Source: Frankiales bacterium (GTDB lineage: Bacteria > Actinomycetota > Actinomycetes > Mycobacteriales > SCTD01). Taken from it: a DNA stretch of 38,257 bases. Made by a program: the position numbers and the translations under genes. Of this stretch, positions 23,212 through 33,220 are shown piece after piece (the stretch's first letter is position 1; each line of letters begins with the position of its first letter). Under the pieces are notes generated by a model. The model worked only from the letters and a program-made list of their open reading frames with translations. It did not search any database and was not told the origin of the DNA. The stretch spans positions 1 through 38,257 of the forward strand of contig JAOPWP010000059.1 in assembly GCA_025965615.1 (NCBI GenBank). Direction: 5' to 3'.

Positions 23212-25245
<2,034 letters not shown>

Positions 25246-25249
<4 letters not shown>

Positions 25250-26427
25250 CGCAGCGACAGCGTGGCGAGGTAGCTCTCGAAGTTGCGACGCGTCTCGCCC
25301 ACCGAGTCACCGCCGAACTTCTCGAGCGCCGCATCCGCGAGGACGAGGGCGACCATCGACTCGGCGACCACGCCGGCGGCCGGGACCGCGCACACGTCAC
25401 TGCGCTGGTGATGGGCTGCCGCTGCCTCGCCGGTCGTCGTGTCGATCGTCCGGAGCGCCCGCGGGATCGTGCTGATCGGCTTCATCGCCGCGCGGACGCG
25501 CAGCACCTCACCGCTCGACATACCGCCCTCGGTGCCGCCCAGCCGGCCACTCGTGCGAGTGAGACCGTCTGCTCCGCGGACGATCTCGTCCATGACCTGG
25601 CTGCCGCGGCGGCGGGCCGACTCGAAGCCGTCACCGACCTCTACGCCCTTGATCGCCTGGATGCCCATCAGGGCGGCGGCGAGCCGGCTGTCGAGCCGCC
25701 GGTCCCAGTGCACGTGGCTCCCGAGGCCGGGCGGCAGGCCGTAGGCGAGCACCTCCACCACGCCCCCGAGGGTGTCGCCCTCCTTCTGCACCGCGTCGAC
25801 CTCGGCCACCATGGCCTCGGAGGTCGTCTCGTCGAAGACCCGCACCGGGCTGCGGTCGATGGCGGGCAGGTCCTCCGGACGGGGCAGCTCGGCACCCTCC
25901 TCCACGGCGACCCCGCCGATGCCCACGACGTGCGAGAGCACCGAGATGCCGTACGCCTGCGCCAGCAGGGCCTTGGCGACCGCGCCGAGCGCGACCCGCG
26001 CCGCGGTCTCGCGGGCACTGGCTCTCTCGAGCACCGGCCGGGCGTCGTCGAAGGCGTACTTCTGCATGCCGACGAGGTCCGCGTGCCCCGGTCGGGGCCG
26101 GGTGAGGGGGGCGTTGCGCGCGAGGCCCTCGAGGTCCTCGGGCGAGACCGGGTCGGCGCTCATCACCGTCGACCACTTCGGCCACTCGGTGTTGCCGATC
26201 CGGATCGCGACCGGGCCGCCCTGGGTCAGGCCGTGGCGGACACCGCCGAGGAACTCGACCTCGTCGCGCTCGAAGGCCATGCGCGCGCCCCGCCCGTGAC
26301 CGAGCCGGCGGCGCGCCAGCTCGTCGGCGACCTGAGCCGTCGTGATCTCGACGCCGGCCGTCACGCCCTCGACGACACCCATCAGGGCCGGACCGTGGGA
26401 CTCCCCTGCAGTGAGCCAGCGCAACAT
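25246..26427 (-). CDS. aroC: Chorismate synthase
   Basis: This FMN-dependent enzyme forms chorismate. It has 393 residues, matching actinobacterial relatives. The start [20 protein letters not shown] carries the first signature. [12 protein letters not shown], the [19 protein letters not shown] region and [17 protein letters not shown] are also intact. ATG 26427 has GGAG about 11 bases upstream. It heads aroC-aroK-aroB-aroQ, all overlapping by 4 bases. The step before it (aroA) and the first step are not in the window. Confidence 0.97.
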
Positions 26428-26450
26428 GCGCCCAGTCTCCCAGACAGCAC

Positions 26451-26484
26451 GACGCGGCCCCGGCCGGGAGGCCGGAACCGCGTC
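26451..26484. terminator. Strong hairpin between the pil and aro operons
   Basis: A 15-base-pair stem (with two G-T pairs on one strand) closes a four-base loop. On the minus strand the arms are GACGCGGTTCCGGCC and GGCCGGGGCCGCGTC. It lies in the 76-base gap after the pil operon. There is no U-tail, which is common for terminators in actinobacteria. Confidence 0.65.
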
Positions 26485-26503
26485 GGAACAAGGGGCGACG
26501 TGC

Positions 26504-27214
26504 CTACTGAACGACGACTTCCTGGTCCTCGTAGACCTTGAACGCCGAGCCGTCACCGACCTTCAGGGTCGCGACCCACGTGCCGTCGGCCAGCTGGACG
26601 AGGTCGACGACCTCGAGCCGCTTCGCGACCACGGCGCCCTTCTCCGCGTCGTAGCGGGTGCCGTCGTACTCGAACGTGCCCATCGGTGTGGCGCCCGGAC
26701 GGACAGTCACGGCGAGGAGCTCGACCGTGCTGACCCTGGGGGCGGCCACGGTGACGACGGGGACGGGCTGCGGGACGACCGCGGCGGGCGACGACGTGAT
26801 CGGCACCCTGGCCGCCGGCGTCGGGACGGGGACCGTGCCCGTCCCGGCGGTCGACGCGCCGGGAGCCGCTGCGGAAGCACCGGCGGACGAACCCCCGGCT
26901 CCGGTCGCCTTGCTCTCCACCACGAGAGCCTTGAAGGGGTTGAGGCCGATCGGCGTGACCGACACGGGTGACACCTCGAGCGCAGCCGGCGGCACCTCGG
27001 CGCTCGGGACAGCCGAGCGCTTGACGACGGGCGCCGCAAGGCTCTGCGTCGTGTCGTCGCCGCCGCCGCCGAGCAGCAGGTAGCCACCTGCTGCGGCTCC
27101 GAGGACCACCAGTCCCAGCAGGGCGACCAGCGGCTTGCGACTGCCCGCCTCGTCGGCCACGGCCGGTGTGGCGTGGTCGTCCTGGGGCTCGAACCCGAAC
27201 GGGGACTCGCTCAT
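26504..27214 (-). CDS. Membrane-anchored protein in the PilP position of the pil operon
   Basis: This is a 236-residue protein of unknown family. A short cytoplasmic head is followed by one membrane helix (about 29-48) and then a Gly/Pro/Ala/Ser/Thr-rich stalk (about 55-160). A compact C-terminal domain (about 162-236) looks beta-rich: [16 protein letters not shown], then [20 protein letters not shown]. It lies 9 bases after pilO, with AGGAG before its ATG, so it belongs to the pilM-N-O operon. Its place and layout recall PilP, which couples PilN/PilO to the secretin in diderms. No secretin is expected here, and no PilP or lipobox sequence is recognised. A periplasm-like (exoplasmic) role in the alignment complex is inferred. 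Confidence 0.85.
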   Translation of the reverse strand: MSESPFGFEPQDDHATPAVADEAGSRKPLVALLGLVVLGAAAGGYLLLGGGGDDTTQSLAAPVVKRSAVPSAEVPPAALEVSPVSVTPIGLNPFKALVVESKATGAGGSSAGASAAAPGASTAGTGTVPVPTPAARVPITSSPAAVVPQPVPVVTVAAPRVSTVELLAVTVRPGATPMGTFEYDGTRYDAEKGAVVAKRLEVVDLVQLADGTWVATLKVGDGSAFKVYEDQEVVVQ

Positions 27215-27223
27215 CGTCTGCTC

Positions 27224-27964
27224 CTAGTTCGCTGGGGCGGTCGGGACGCTGGCGGCCACCGGGGCCGCCGGCGTCGCCTGGCCGGGGACGACGACGGCGG
27301 TCGCCGCGGGTCGGTTGGTCGCCATGAACACCTCACCCGTGAGGGTGAGCACCAGGGACGAGCCGTCCGTCGCCTTCGTGCTGTCGGCGCCACCCTTGTC
27401 GCTGGCGCTGACCCCCGGGGCCAGGGCGACGTTGGTGACGCGCATGGCGCGGGGCATGTCCTCCAGCGCGGCGAGGAACTGGGCGATGTCGAGGTAGGAG
27501 CCGACGACCTCGAGGTCCACCGGGATGCCGTAGAGCTCGCCCGTGGCTTTGGCGGGCGCTGTTCCGGACGTGCTCTGAGCCCTGGCCGGTGCGGCAACAG
27601 CAGCGGAAGGAACAGCGGCGGCGGTCGCCTTGGGGGCACTCGGGGTGATCGAGACGAACTCGACCCCGGACGCCACGCTGGCGGCGGTCACCGCGCGGAT
27701 CAGCGAGGGGAGGGAGGGGTTGTCCGGGATCTTGGCTGCCACCCGGGCGATGTCGGCCTGCTTCTTCGGCAGGTCCTTGGCCTGGGCCTGGAGCTGCTTC
27801 AGCTGGACCTCGAGCTGCCGGTTGGCCGCGTCCTGCTGCTCAGCCTGGTCGCGGGTGGCGTCCGCCTCGGACTTCTTCGGCGAGACGAGCAGGAACCACC
27901 CGGCGGCGAGGATGCCCAGGGAGACCACGAGGGCAAGAGCGACGAGCTGCTTGAGCTTGTCCAT
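27224..27964 (-). CDS. pilO: PilO-like T4P alignment subcomplex protein
   Basis: This 246-residue bitopic protein has a membrane helix at about 7-27, a coiled coil (about 33-75, QDAANRQLEVQLKQLQAQ), then a ferredoxin-like domain with IPVDLEVVGSYLDIAQFLAA, the core PilO motif. A low-complexity Ala/Pro insert lies at about 108-138, and the C-terminal tail is Pro/Ala-rich. It starts one base after pilN. PilO forms dimers with PilN and links the PilM ring to the pilus. Confidence 0.88.
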   Translation of the reverse strand: MDKLKQLVALALVVSLGILAAGWFLLVSPKKSEADATRDQAEQQDAANRQLEVQLKQLQAQAKDLPKKQADIARVAAKIPDNPSLPSLIRAVTAASVASGVEFVSITPSAPKATAAAVPSAAVAAPARAQSTSGTAPAKATGELYGIPVDLEVVGSYLDIAQFLAALEDMPRAMRVTNVALAPGVSASDKGGADSTKATDGSSLVLTLTGEVFMATNRPAATAVVVPGQATPAAPVAASVPTAPAN

Positions 27965-27965
27965 G

Positions 27966-28649
27966 TCAGCCTCCGGCCGGCGCGGTGTAGCGGCCTGACA
28001 GGGCCTCGGGGGTGAGCAGCACGACGGAGGAGTGCTCGACGACCTCGCGCTTGCCGATCAGGCTCTTCGTGGACGCGCTGAGGTAGGGGGTGGAGTAGCC
28101 CTTCTGCTTGGCGAGGGCCTCCAGCCAGGTCGCGACGTCGTCGTGCTCGAAGGCCATGGCGGCAAACGTCACGTTGCCGATGGACGGGACCGTCGCGCCA
28201 CCTGTCGGAGCTACGGGTTCCTGGGCGAACGTCGCCTGGGTCAGCCACACGTTGGCGGGCTTGGTCAGGCTCAGGTCGTTGAGGAACTGCGAGAAGCGGA
28301 CCTCCTCCCCCATGGCCCGGGTGAGCATCGCCTCGGCTCCCGCGGCCTGCGCGTAGACGGCGCGGACGTCGGCGTACTTCGCCGTCTGCGCCTGCAGCCC
28401 TGCGCCGGTACCTGTCGCTCTCGTGAGCTCGGCGTTGGCGTCGTCCACACTGCCCATGGCGCCGACGAACAGCAGCGCGACGACGCCGGCAGCCGCGAGC
28501 ACTCCGGCGCCCAGCCCGTACTGGATGCGGCGGAAGCGCATCCGGTCCGCGATCTCGGGAGGCAGGAGGTTGACGCGGGGCAGGACGAGCGCGATGCCGG
28601 TGCCGACCACCTCGTCCGTCCGCTCGGACCGCTGTGACAGGACGCTCAC
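27966..28649 (-). CDS. pilN: PilN-like T4P alignment subcomplex protein
   Basis: This 227-residue protein has a cytoplasmic N-terminus bearing VNLLPPEI (26-33), the segment that binds the groove of PilM. A membrane helix follows (about 44-66), then a coiled coil and a ferredoxin-like domain (FSQFLNDLSLTKPANVWLTQ onward). The GTG at 28649 overlaps the pilM stop (GTGA). Together with PilM and PilO it forms the inner-membrane platform. Confidence 0.9.
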   Translation of the reverse strand: MSVLSQRSERTDEVVGTGIALVLPRVNLLPPEIADRMRFRRIQYGLGAGVLAAAGVVALLFVGAMGSVDDANAELTRATGTGAGLQAQTAKYADVRAVYAQAAGAEAMLTRAMGEEVRFSQFLNDLSLTKPANVWLTQATFAQEPVAPTGGATVPSIGNVTFAAMAFEHDDVATWLEALAKQKGYSTPYLSASTKSLIGKREVVEHSSVVLLTPEALSGRYTAPAGG

Positions 28650-29707
28650 GAGGCCACCCCCAGGGCGAGGCCGACGGGCACCGTCACCATCGGCTCGACG
28701 TAGGTGAGCTGCTCGTCGGTGAGCCCGGTCTTGCCGATCTTGAGCACCGAGAGCGGCCGCGCCAGCTCGACGGGCAGCCGGGTCGCGAGAGCCAACCGCT
28801 CGACCAGGCCGGTGAGGCGTGAGCCGCCTCCCGAGACGACGACACGACCGATCCGAGCACTGCCCGGCTGGGCGAGGTAGAAGTCCAACGAGCCCCGCAC
28901 CTCGTCGACGAAGGCCGCCCCGGTCGACTCGATGGCTCTGCTGGCAGGGTGCTGCGCGGCCTGCCCGTCGGCCGTGGCGAGACCGTTCGTCTGCTTCACC
29001 GACTCCGCCTGTTCCAGGGGCACGCCCAGCCGCTCTGCGACGGCGTCGGTGATGTCGCCCCCGCCCATGAGGAGGATGCGGACGAAGCGAGGCACCCCGC
29101 CCTGGTGGACCACGATGTTCGTGACCGCGGCGCCGATGTCGACCAGTGCCTCGGCCTCGACGGTGTACTCGCCACTCGAGGCGACCTGGGAACGCAGGAC
29201 CGCGAACGAGGTCAGGTCGACCAGCGTGGGCTGGAGCCCGGCCTTCGTGACCGCGTCCAGGGCGCTGCCCACCATGTCGCGGGAGGCTGCCACCAGCAGG
29301 ACGCGCAGCCGGCGGGCGCCCGCATCGGTCGTGTACTCCTCGAGGGCGTGGAAGTCCAAGATGGCCTGCTCGACGGGCATGGGGATGTAGTCCTGCACCT
29401 GGAACGGCAGGGACTTCTTCAGCTCTGCAGCCGGCATCCAGTCGAGGTCGACCTGGCGGACGACGACCTTCTGGTTGGCCACCCCCACGACGACCTTCTT
29501 GGTGCTGAACTTGGCCTGCGTCCACAGCTGCTGGATGGCTGCGGCAACGGCATCGACGTCAACGACCTCGCCGTCGCGCACCGCCCCGATCGGCAGGGCC
29601 ACCTGTCCGAACCGCTGGAGGGTGGCGCCCCCCTTGCCGTGCGAGATCTCGGCGGCGCGCACGCCGGAGGTCCCGATGTCGAGCCCTACCACTGGTCGTC
29701 CTGCCAC
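28646..29707 (-). CDS. pilM: PilM, actin-like T4P assembly ATPase
   Basis: This 353-residue cytoplasmic protein has the actin-like fold: phosphate 1 VGLDIGTSGVRAAEI, phosphate 2 ALVDIGAAVTNIVV and adenosine motif VVSGGGSRLTGL. VQDYIPMPVEQAILDFHAL is a PilM family segment. The GTG at 29707 has AGGGG 8 bases upstream, and the frame before it is not coding. A CTCA-N17-GCCGAT promoter lies about 75 bases upstream, so pilM-N-O can be expressed separately from the pilins. Confidence 0.94.
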   Translation of the reverse strand: MAGRPVVGLDIGTSGVRAAEISHGKGGATLQRFGQVALPIGAVRDGEVVDVDAVAAAIQQLWTQAKFSTKKVVVGVANQKVVVRQVDLDWMPAAELKKSLPFQVQDYIPMPVEQAILDFHALEEYTTDAGARRLRVLLVAASRDMVGSALDAVTKAGLQPTLVDLTSFAVLRSQVASSGEYTVEAEALVDIGAAVTNIVVHQGGVPRFVRILLMGGGDITDAVAERLGVPLEQAESVKQTNGLATADGQAAQHPASRAIESTGAAFVDEVRGSLDFYLAQPGSARIGRVVVSGGGSRLTGLVERLALATRLPVELARPLSVLKIGKTGLTDEQLTYVEPMVTVPVGLALGVAS

Positions 29708-29778
29708 TGCGCTTCCCCTCAGGCAGCGGCCTGCAGCCGCGGAGGTCCGGTGGTGTCCCATCCGGTGTCGAAGACCGC

Positions 29779-29805
29779 ATCGGCTGCTTGCACTCGGGCC
29801 TTGAG
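29779..29805 (-). promoter_or_regulatory. Sigma28/WhiG-like promoter of pilM-pilN-pilO
   Basis: CTCA (29805-29802), 17 bases, then GCCGAT (29784-29779). The pattern resembles FliA/WhiG promoters (TAAA-N15-GCCGATAA). The same CTCAAG start and the same N17 spacing occur before the minor pilins and pilA. Confidence 0.65.
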
Positions 29806-29849
29806 CGTGCAGAGGCACCAACTGTGGGCCGGACGGGTCAGCGACCGGC

Positions 29850-30632
29850 TCAGATACCGAACAGGTCGAGGTAGGAGCGGCCGAGGGGTTCACCGACCAG
29901 CACGGCGACCAGGACACCCAGGAGCATGAAAGGCCCGAAGGGCACGGCGGTCTTTCGCCCACCGCGCCTCGCGACCATCAGCGCGATCCCGAACAGACCG
30001 CCGAGCGCGAAGCCGAGGAAGAGGCCGACTGCCCAGGCGCCCCATCCGAGCCAGGCCGTGTAGAGCCCCAGGACGCCGGACAGCTTGACGTCGCCGAAGC
30101 CCATGCCGGCCGGGTAGGCGAAGCACAGGGTGAAGTAGACGGCGTACATCGCTGCTCCGCCGAGCAGCGCCCTGAGCAGGCTGCCGCTGGTGCTGCCGGT
30201 CAGGGCCGCCAGGCCGAGCAGGGCAGCCGCGACCGGGTAACTCGGCAGCGTCAGCACGTCGGGCAGCCGCTTGCAGTCGAGGTCGATGACGGCCAGCGCC
30301 AGCCCCACCGCGGCGAGGTAGAGGTAGGCGGGCAGGACCGGGTCGGGACCGAAGCTCACTGCCATGGTCACGAACAGTGCGCTCGTGGTCAGTTCGACCA
30401 GGGGGTAGCGCCAGCTGATGGCGTTGCCGCACGTCCGGCACCGGCCTCGCAGCAGGAGCCAGCTGAGCACGGGGACGTTGTCACGCGGCCGGATCGGCGT
30501 CGCGCAGCCCGGACAGGCCGACGGTGGGTGGACGACGGACTCGCCTCGCGGGACGCGCCAGATGACGACGTTGAGGAACGAGCCGATCAGCAGCCCCAGG
30601 ACGCCGGCACCCACGGCGACGAGGGCGGTCAC
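29850..30632 (-). CDS. pilD: Prepilin peptidase/N-methyltransferase (PilD)
   Basis: This 260-residue polytopic aspartic protease cuts type IV prepilin leaders and methylates the new N-terminus. The methyltransferase loop has zinc-type cysteines C40/C43 (ACPGC) and C65/C68 (CRTC). The protease aspartates are in VIDLDCKRLPD (about 117-125) and GFGDVK (D181). Several membrane helices are evident. GTG start with GGGAGGG upstream. It lies 30 bases after the PilX-like gene, whose product it should process. Confidence 0.95.
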   Translation of the reverse strand: MTALVAVGAGVLGLLIGSFLNVVIWRVPRGESVVHPPSACPGCATPIRPRDNVPVLSWLLLRGRCRTCGNAISWRYPLVELTTSALFVTMAVSFGPDPVLPAYLYLAAVGLALAVIDLDCKRLPDVLTLPSYPVAAALLGLAALTGSTSGSLLRALLGGAAMYAVYFTLCFAYPAGMGFGDVKLSGVLGLYTAWLGWGAWAVGLFLGFALGGLFGIALMVARRGGRKTAVPFGPFMLLGVLVAVLVGEPLGRSYLDLFGI

Positions 30633-30662
30633 AGCCCTCCCCCGATGACACGGCCCATCCGG

Positions 30663-32492
30663 CTACCCCGGGTAGGTGGGGCGGAGCTCGCCCGTCGCCC
30701 GACTGGACCACACCGCGTTGATGAACTGGGGGAAGTACGGGGGCGCGGAGTACTTCAGGCGCTTGTCGTAGCGGTAGTCCTTGAAGTAGCCGGTCGCGCC
30801 GCCGTTGGTGCCCACGGCACCACGCCACTTCTGGGCGATGGAGCCGACCACCGTGAGCTGTCCCTGGTTCGTCCCGCGGTTGTAGCCCTGCACCGTGAAG
30901 CTGTGCTGCAGGGTCTGGATCGAGGCGTTGATCTCGATGCCCTTCGTGGGGCCCACCGGCGCGATGTCCCTCGGCCATCCACTGGGGTAGGTCTGGTTGC
31001 TCGGTGCGCCGTACTTCGAGCAGTACTCCACGGTGACGCCGCCCACCTTGCGCTTGGCCTTGGTGGCGCAGTCGTACTGGCCGATGATCGGGTTGATGAC
31101 CTCGACCGAGTTTCCGGCGACGAGGCCCATGAGGTCGGTCCCGTTGGTGCCTCCCGCCAGCTTGAGGTCACCTGTCACGACGACGGAGTTCTGCGTCGCG
31201 ACGGTGAGCCGGCCCTTGAGAGTCCCCTCCACGAAGGCGTTCCCCTTGCCGCAGCGCATCGACGGGTAGGTGAAGTTCTCGTCGTACTTGTAGTTGAGGT
31301 CGGTGTCGCTGCCGGTGTAGTCGCCGAGGGGCAGGACACCGTCGATCTCCTTGCCGGCACACTGGTGCTCGCCCGGGCCGGTCTTGACGTAGATGACCTG
31401 GTCGTTGGGGACGTTGACGCTCACCCCGTTCGGGCTGTTCCCCCCACAGGCCGCGGAGCCGGTCAGGGTCTCCTTGCTCCAGACCTTCATCTTGCCGTCG
31501 GCGCTGAAGATGATGCGGGTGGCGCCGGTGTACTGGCACCCGGGGTACGCCGCGAAGGCCGAGCTGTTGTCCGGCAGGTACAGCTCCTTGGCGTACTGCG
31601 GGTAGCTGCTGCCGTAGTTGGCGCTCTTCGCGGTCCGGTCGCAGTTCTTCCACGTCGAGCTGGGCGTGCGCGAGGACAGCTTGCACTTCGGGTCCGCTGT
31701 CTGCAGGCCCCCCTTGAACTCCGGCAGCTTTCCTGAGGAGTTGGCCGAGAACAGGGGCGTGTCGTTGGTGTGGACCGGGCCGTCGAAGACGTCGCCGCCG
31801 ATGAAGGTGATCTCCGAGCAGCCGGACGAACTGCTGGTGCTGGAACGCGGGGTCGTGGCAGCGCCGTCGGGGGCCTTGCCCCACCAGTAGGCGTAGCAGG
31901 CGGCGGACATGGTGCCCGGATAGCTGATCTCGTTGTCGGGGTCGGCGTCCTCGTGGTCGGTGTAGTAGAGGAAGTCGGTCGAGCCACCGCGTCCGACTGC
32001 CGCCTGGATCGTCCGGGACTCGCCGCCGAGGTGGGACCGGCCGGTCGCCCGGACGTCCACGACCCCCTGCGCGTTGATCTCGCTGACGTCGATGTCGTAG
32101 TGGAACGCCGGGCCGTTCGGATCTCCCGGGTTGATCGGCTGCCAGCCGACCGGGCTCGTGGGCCCCCACCCGCAGCTGTTCGGCGTCGGTGCGGCAGGTC
32201 CCTGCAGCGCGATGTTCGAGCAGTCGTTGAACGGCGACAGGCGCGGGTAGTTGTCGTTGCGGTTCAGCTGCGCGATGTAGTCCTCGACGCCCGCCTGGGC
32301 AGCAGCGATGGCAGCGTTGAAGTCCTGGTCACCCCGGCTCTGCTGCTGACTGCTCTGCGCATAGGCCAGGCCTGCGGTGACGAACGCGGTGACCATCAGC
32401 ATGCTCATGATCACGGCGATCAAGACCATGCCCGCGTCGTCGCCCTGACCTCGCACCCGCCGGAGGCAGCGGGGCACGGGTTGGCTGCTCAT
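30663..32492 (-). CDS. Large PilX-like minor prepilin, candidate tip protein
   Basis: This 609-residue protein has a type III-like signal: a basic head, then GDDAG|MVLIAVIMSMLMV and a helix at about 22-44. The +5 position is Ala, not Glu, as in PilX/GspK tip subunits that need not pack like the major pilin. The C-terminal region (about 90-600) is very large, cysteine-rich (at least ten Cys), Gly/Asn/Thr-rich, and contains a stretch VVVTGDLKLAGGTNGTDLMG that looks like a beta-solenoid. An adhesin or tip role is inferred. ATG overlaps the PilW-like stop (ATGA). It sits directly before the peptidase. Confidence 0.85.
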   Translation of the reverse strand: MSSQPVPRCLRRVRGQGDDAGMVLIAVIMSMLMVTAFVTAGLAYAQSSQQQSRGDQDFNAAIAAAQAGVEDYIAQLNRNDNYPRLSPFNDCSNIALQGPAAPTPNSCGWGPTSPVGWQPINPGDPNGPAFHYDIDVSEINAQGVVDVRATGRSHLGGESRTIQAAVGRGGSTDFLYYTDHEDADPDNEISYPGTMSAACYAYWWGKAPDGAATTPRSSTSSSSGCSEITFIGGDVFDGPVHTNDTPLFSANSSGKLPEFKGGLQTADPKCKLSSRTPSSTWKNCDRTAKSANYGSSYPQYAKELYLPDNSSAFAAYPGCQYTGATRIIFSADGKMKVWSKETLTGSAACGGNSPNGVSVNVPNDQVIYVKTGPGEHQCAGKEIDGVLPLGDYTGSDTDLNYKYDENFTYPSMRCGKGNAFVEGTLKGRLTVATQNSVVVTGDLKLAGGTNGTDLMGLVAGNSVEVINPIIGQYDCATKAKRKVGGVTVEYCSKYGAPSNQTYPSGWPRDIAPVGPTKGIEINASIQTLQHSFTVQGYNRGTNQGQLTVVGSIAQKWRGAVGTNGGATGYFKDYRYDKRLKYSAPPYFPQFINAVWSSRATGELRPTYPG

Positions 32493-33220
32493 GGGGAGCT
32501 CTCCTCGCGGATGATGGCATCGTGGTTCGGAAGTGCGACGCGGGTGACGTAGGTCGTCGAGCCGATCTTGACCCCCGCTGGAGGCTGCAGGACGAGCTTC
32601 ACCTCGACGGCGTCGACGTCCTCGACCGCGGCGGTGGACAGGCAGGTTGCGCTCGGGCAGTTCGAGTTCGTCGTGTAGGCGAGCTCAGCGCCCGTCTGGT
32701 CGAAGAAGCGGAACATCGTCATCGCCGGCGTGACCCCCGTCGCCAGCGTTCGCGTCGTCTTCGAGCAGGTGCTCGCGGGCAGGCAGGTGTACTTGTAGTC
32801 GTGGTCGGACGGCAGGTGCGGGTCGGGCTTCTGGATCGTCTGCACCAGACCCCCGGCCGCCGTGACCTCGTAGGTGACGAGGCTCGGGCCGATGGTGTTG
32901 TCCGGGTTGTTGATGTTGGCGTAGAAGAACACGTACTGCGGAGCGGCCTTCAGGAAGGCGTTGTCGGTGCTGGTGCCGTCGAGCTGCCGGGGCAGCACGG
33001 CCGTCCGCAGGCTCCGTGACATGGACTCGACGCCCACCCGGGCGTCGTTGATCGAGGTGAGCCGCGCCTCACTGGCCTTGCTGCTCTGGAGGGCCATGTT
33101 GACCATCCCCGCGGCGGCAGCGGCGACGAGGGCGCTGATGAACATGGCGACAGACAGCTCGGCGAGGCTGAAGCCGCCGTCCCCCCCTCGCCGGAACCGG
33201 GCACGCGCCTTGCTCGTCAC
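32489..33220 (-). CDS. PilW-like minor prepilin
   Basis: This 243-residue minor pilin has a leader ending in GDGG|FSLAEL with the +5 Glu (E21) intact and a hydrophobic helix (about 17-42). The C-terminal globular part contains two cysteine pairs (TCLPASTCSK and NCPSATCLS). GTG overlaps the PilV-like stop (GTGA), so synthesis is coupled. Minor pilins of this kind prime pilus assembly. Confidence 0.88.
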   Translation of the reverse strand: MTSKARARFRRGGDGGFSLAELSVAMFISALVAAAAAGMVNMALQSSKASEARLTSINDARVGVESMSRSLRTAVLPRQLDGTSTDNAFLKAAPQYVFFYANINNPDNTIGPSLVTYEVTAAGGLVQTIQKPDPHLPSDHDYKYTCLPASTCSKTTRTLATGVTPAMTMFRFFDQTGAELAYTTNSNCPSATCLSTAAVEDVDAVEVKLVLQPPAGVKIGSTTYVTRVALPNHDAIIREESSP

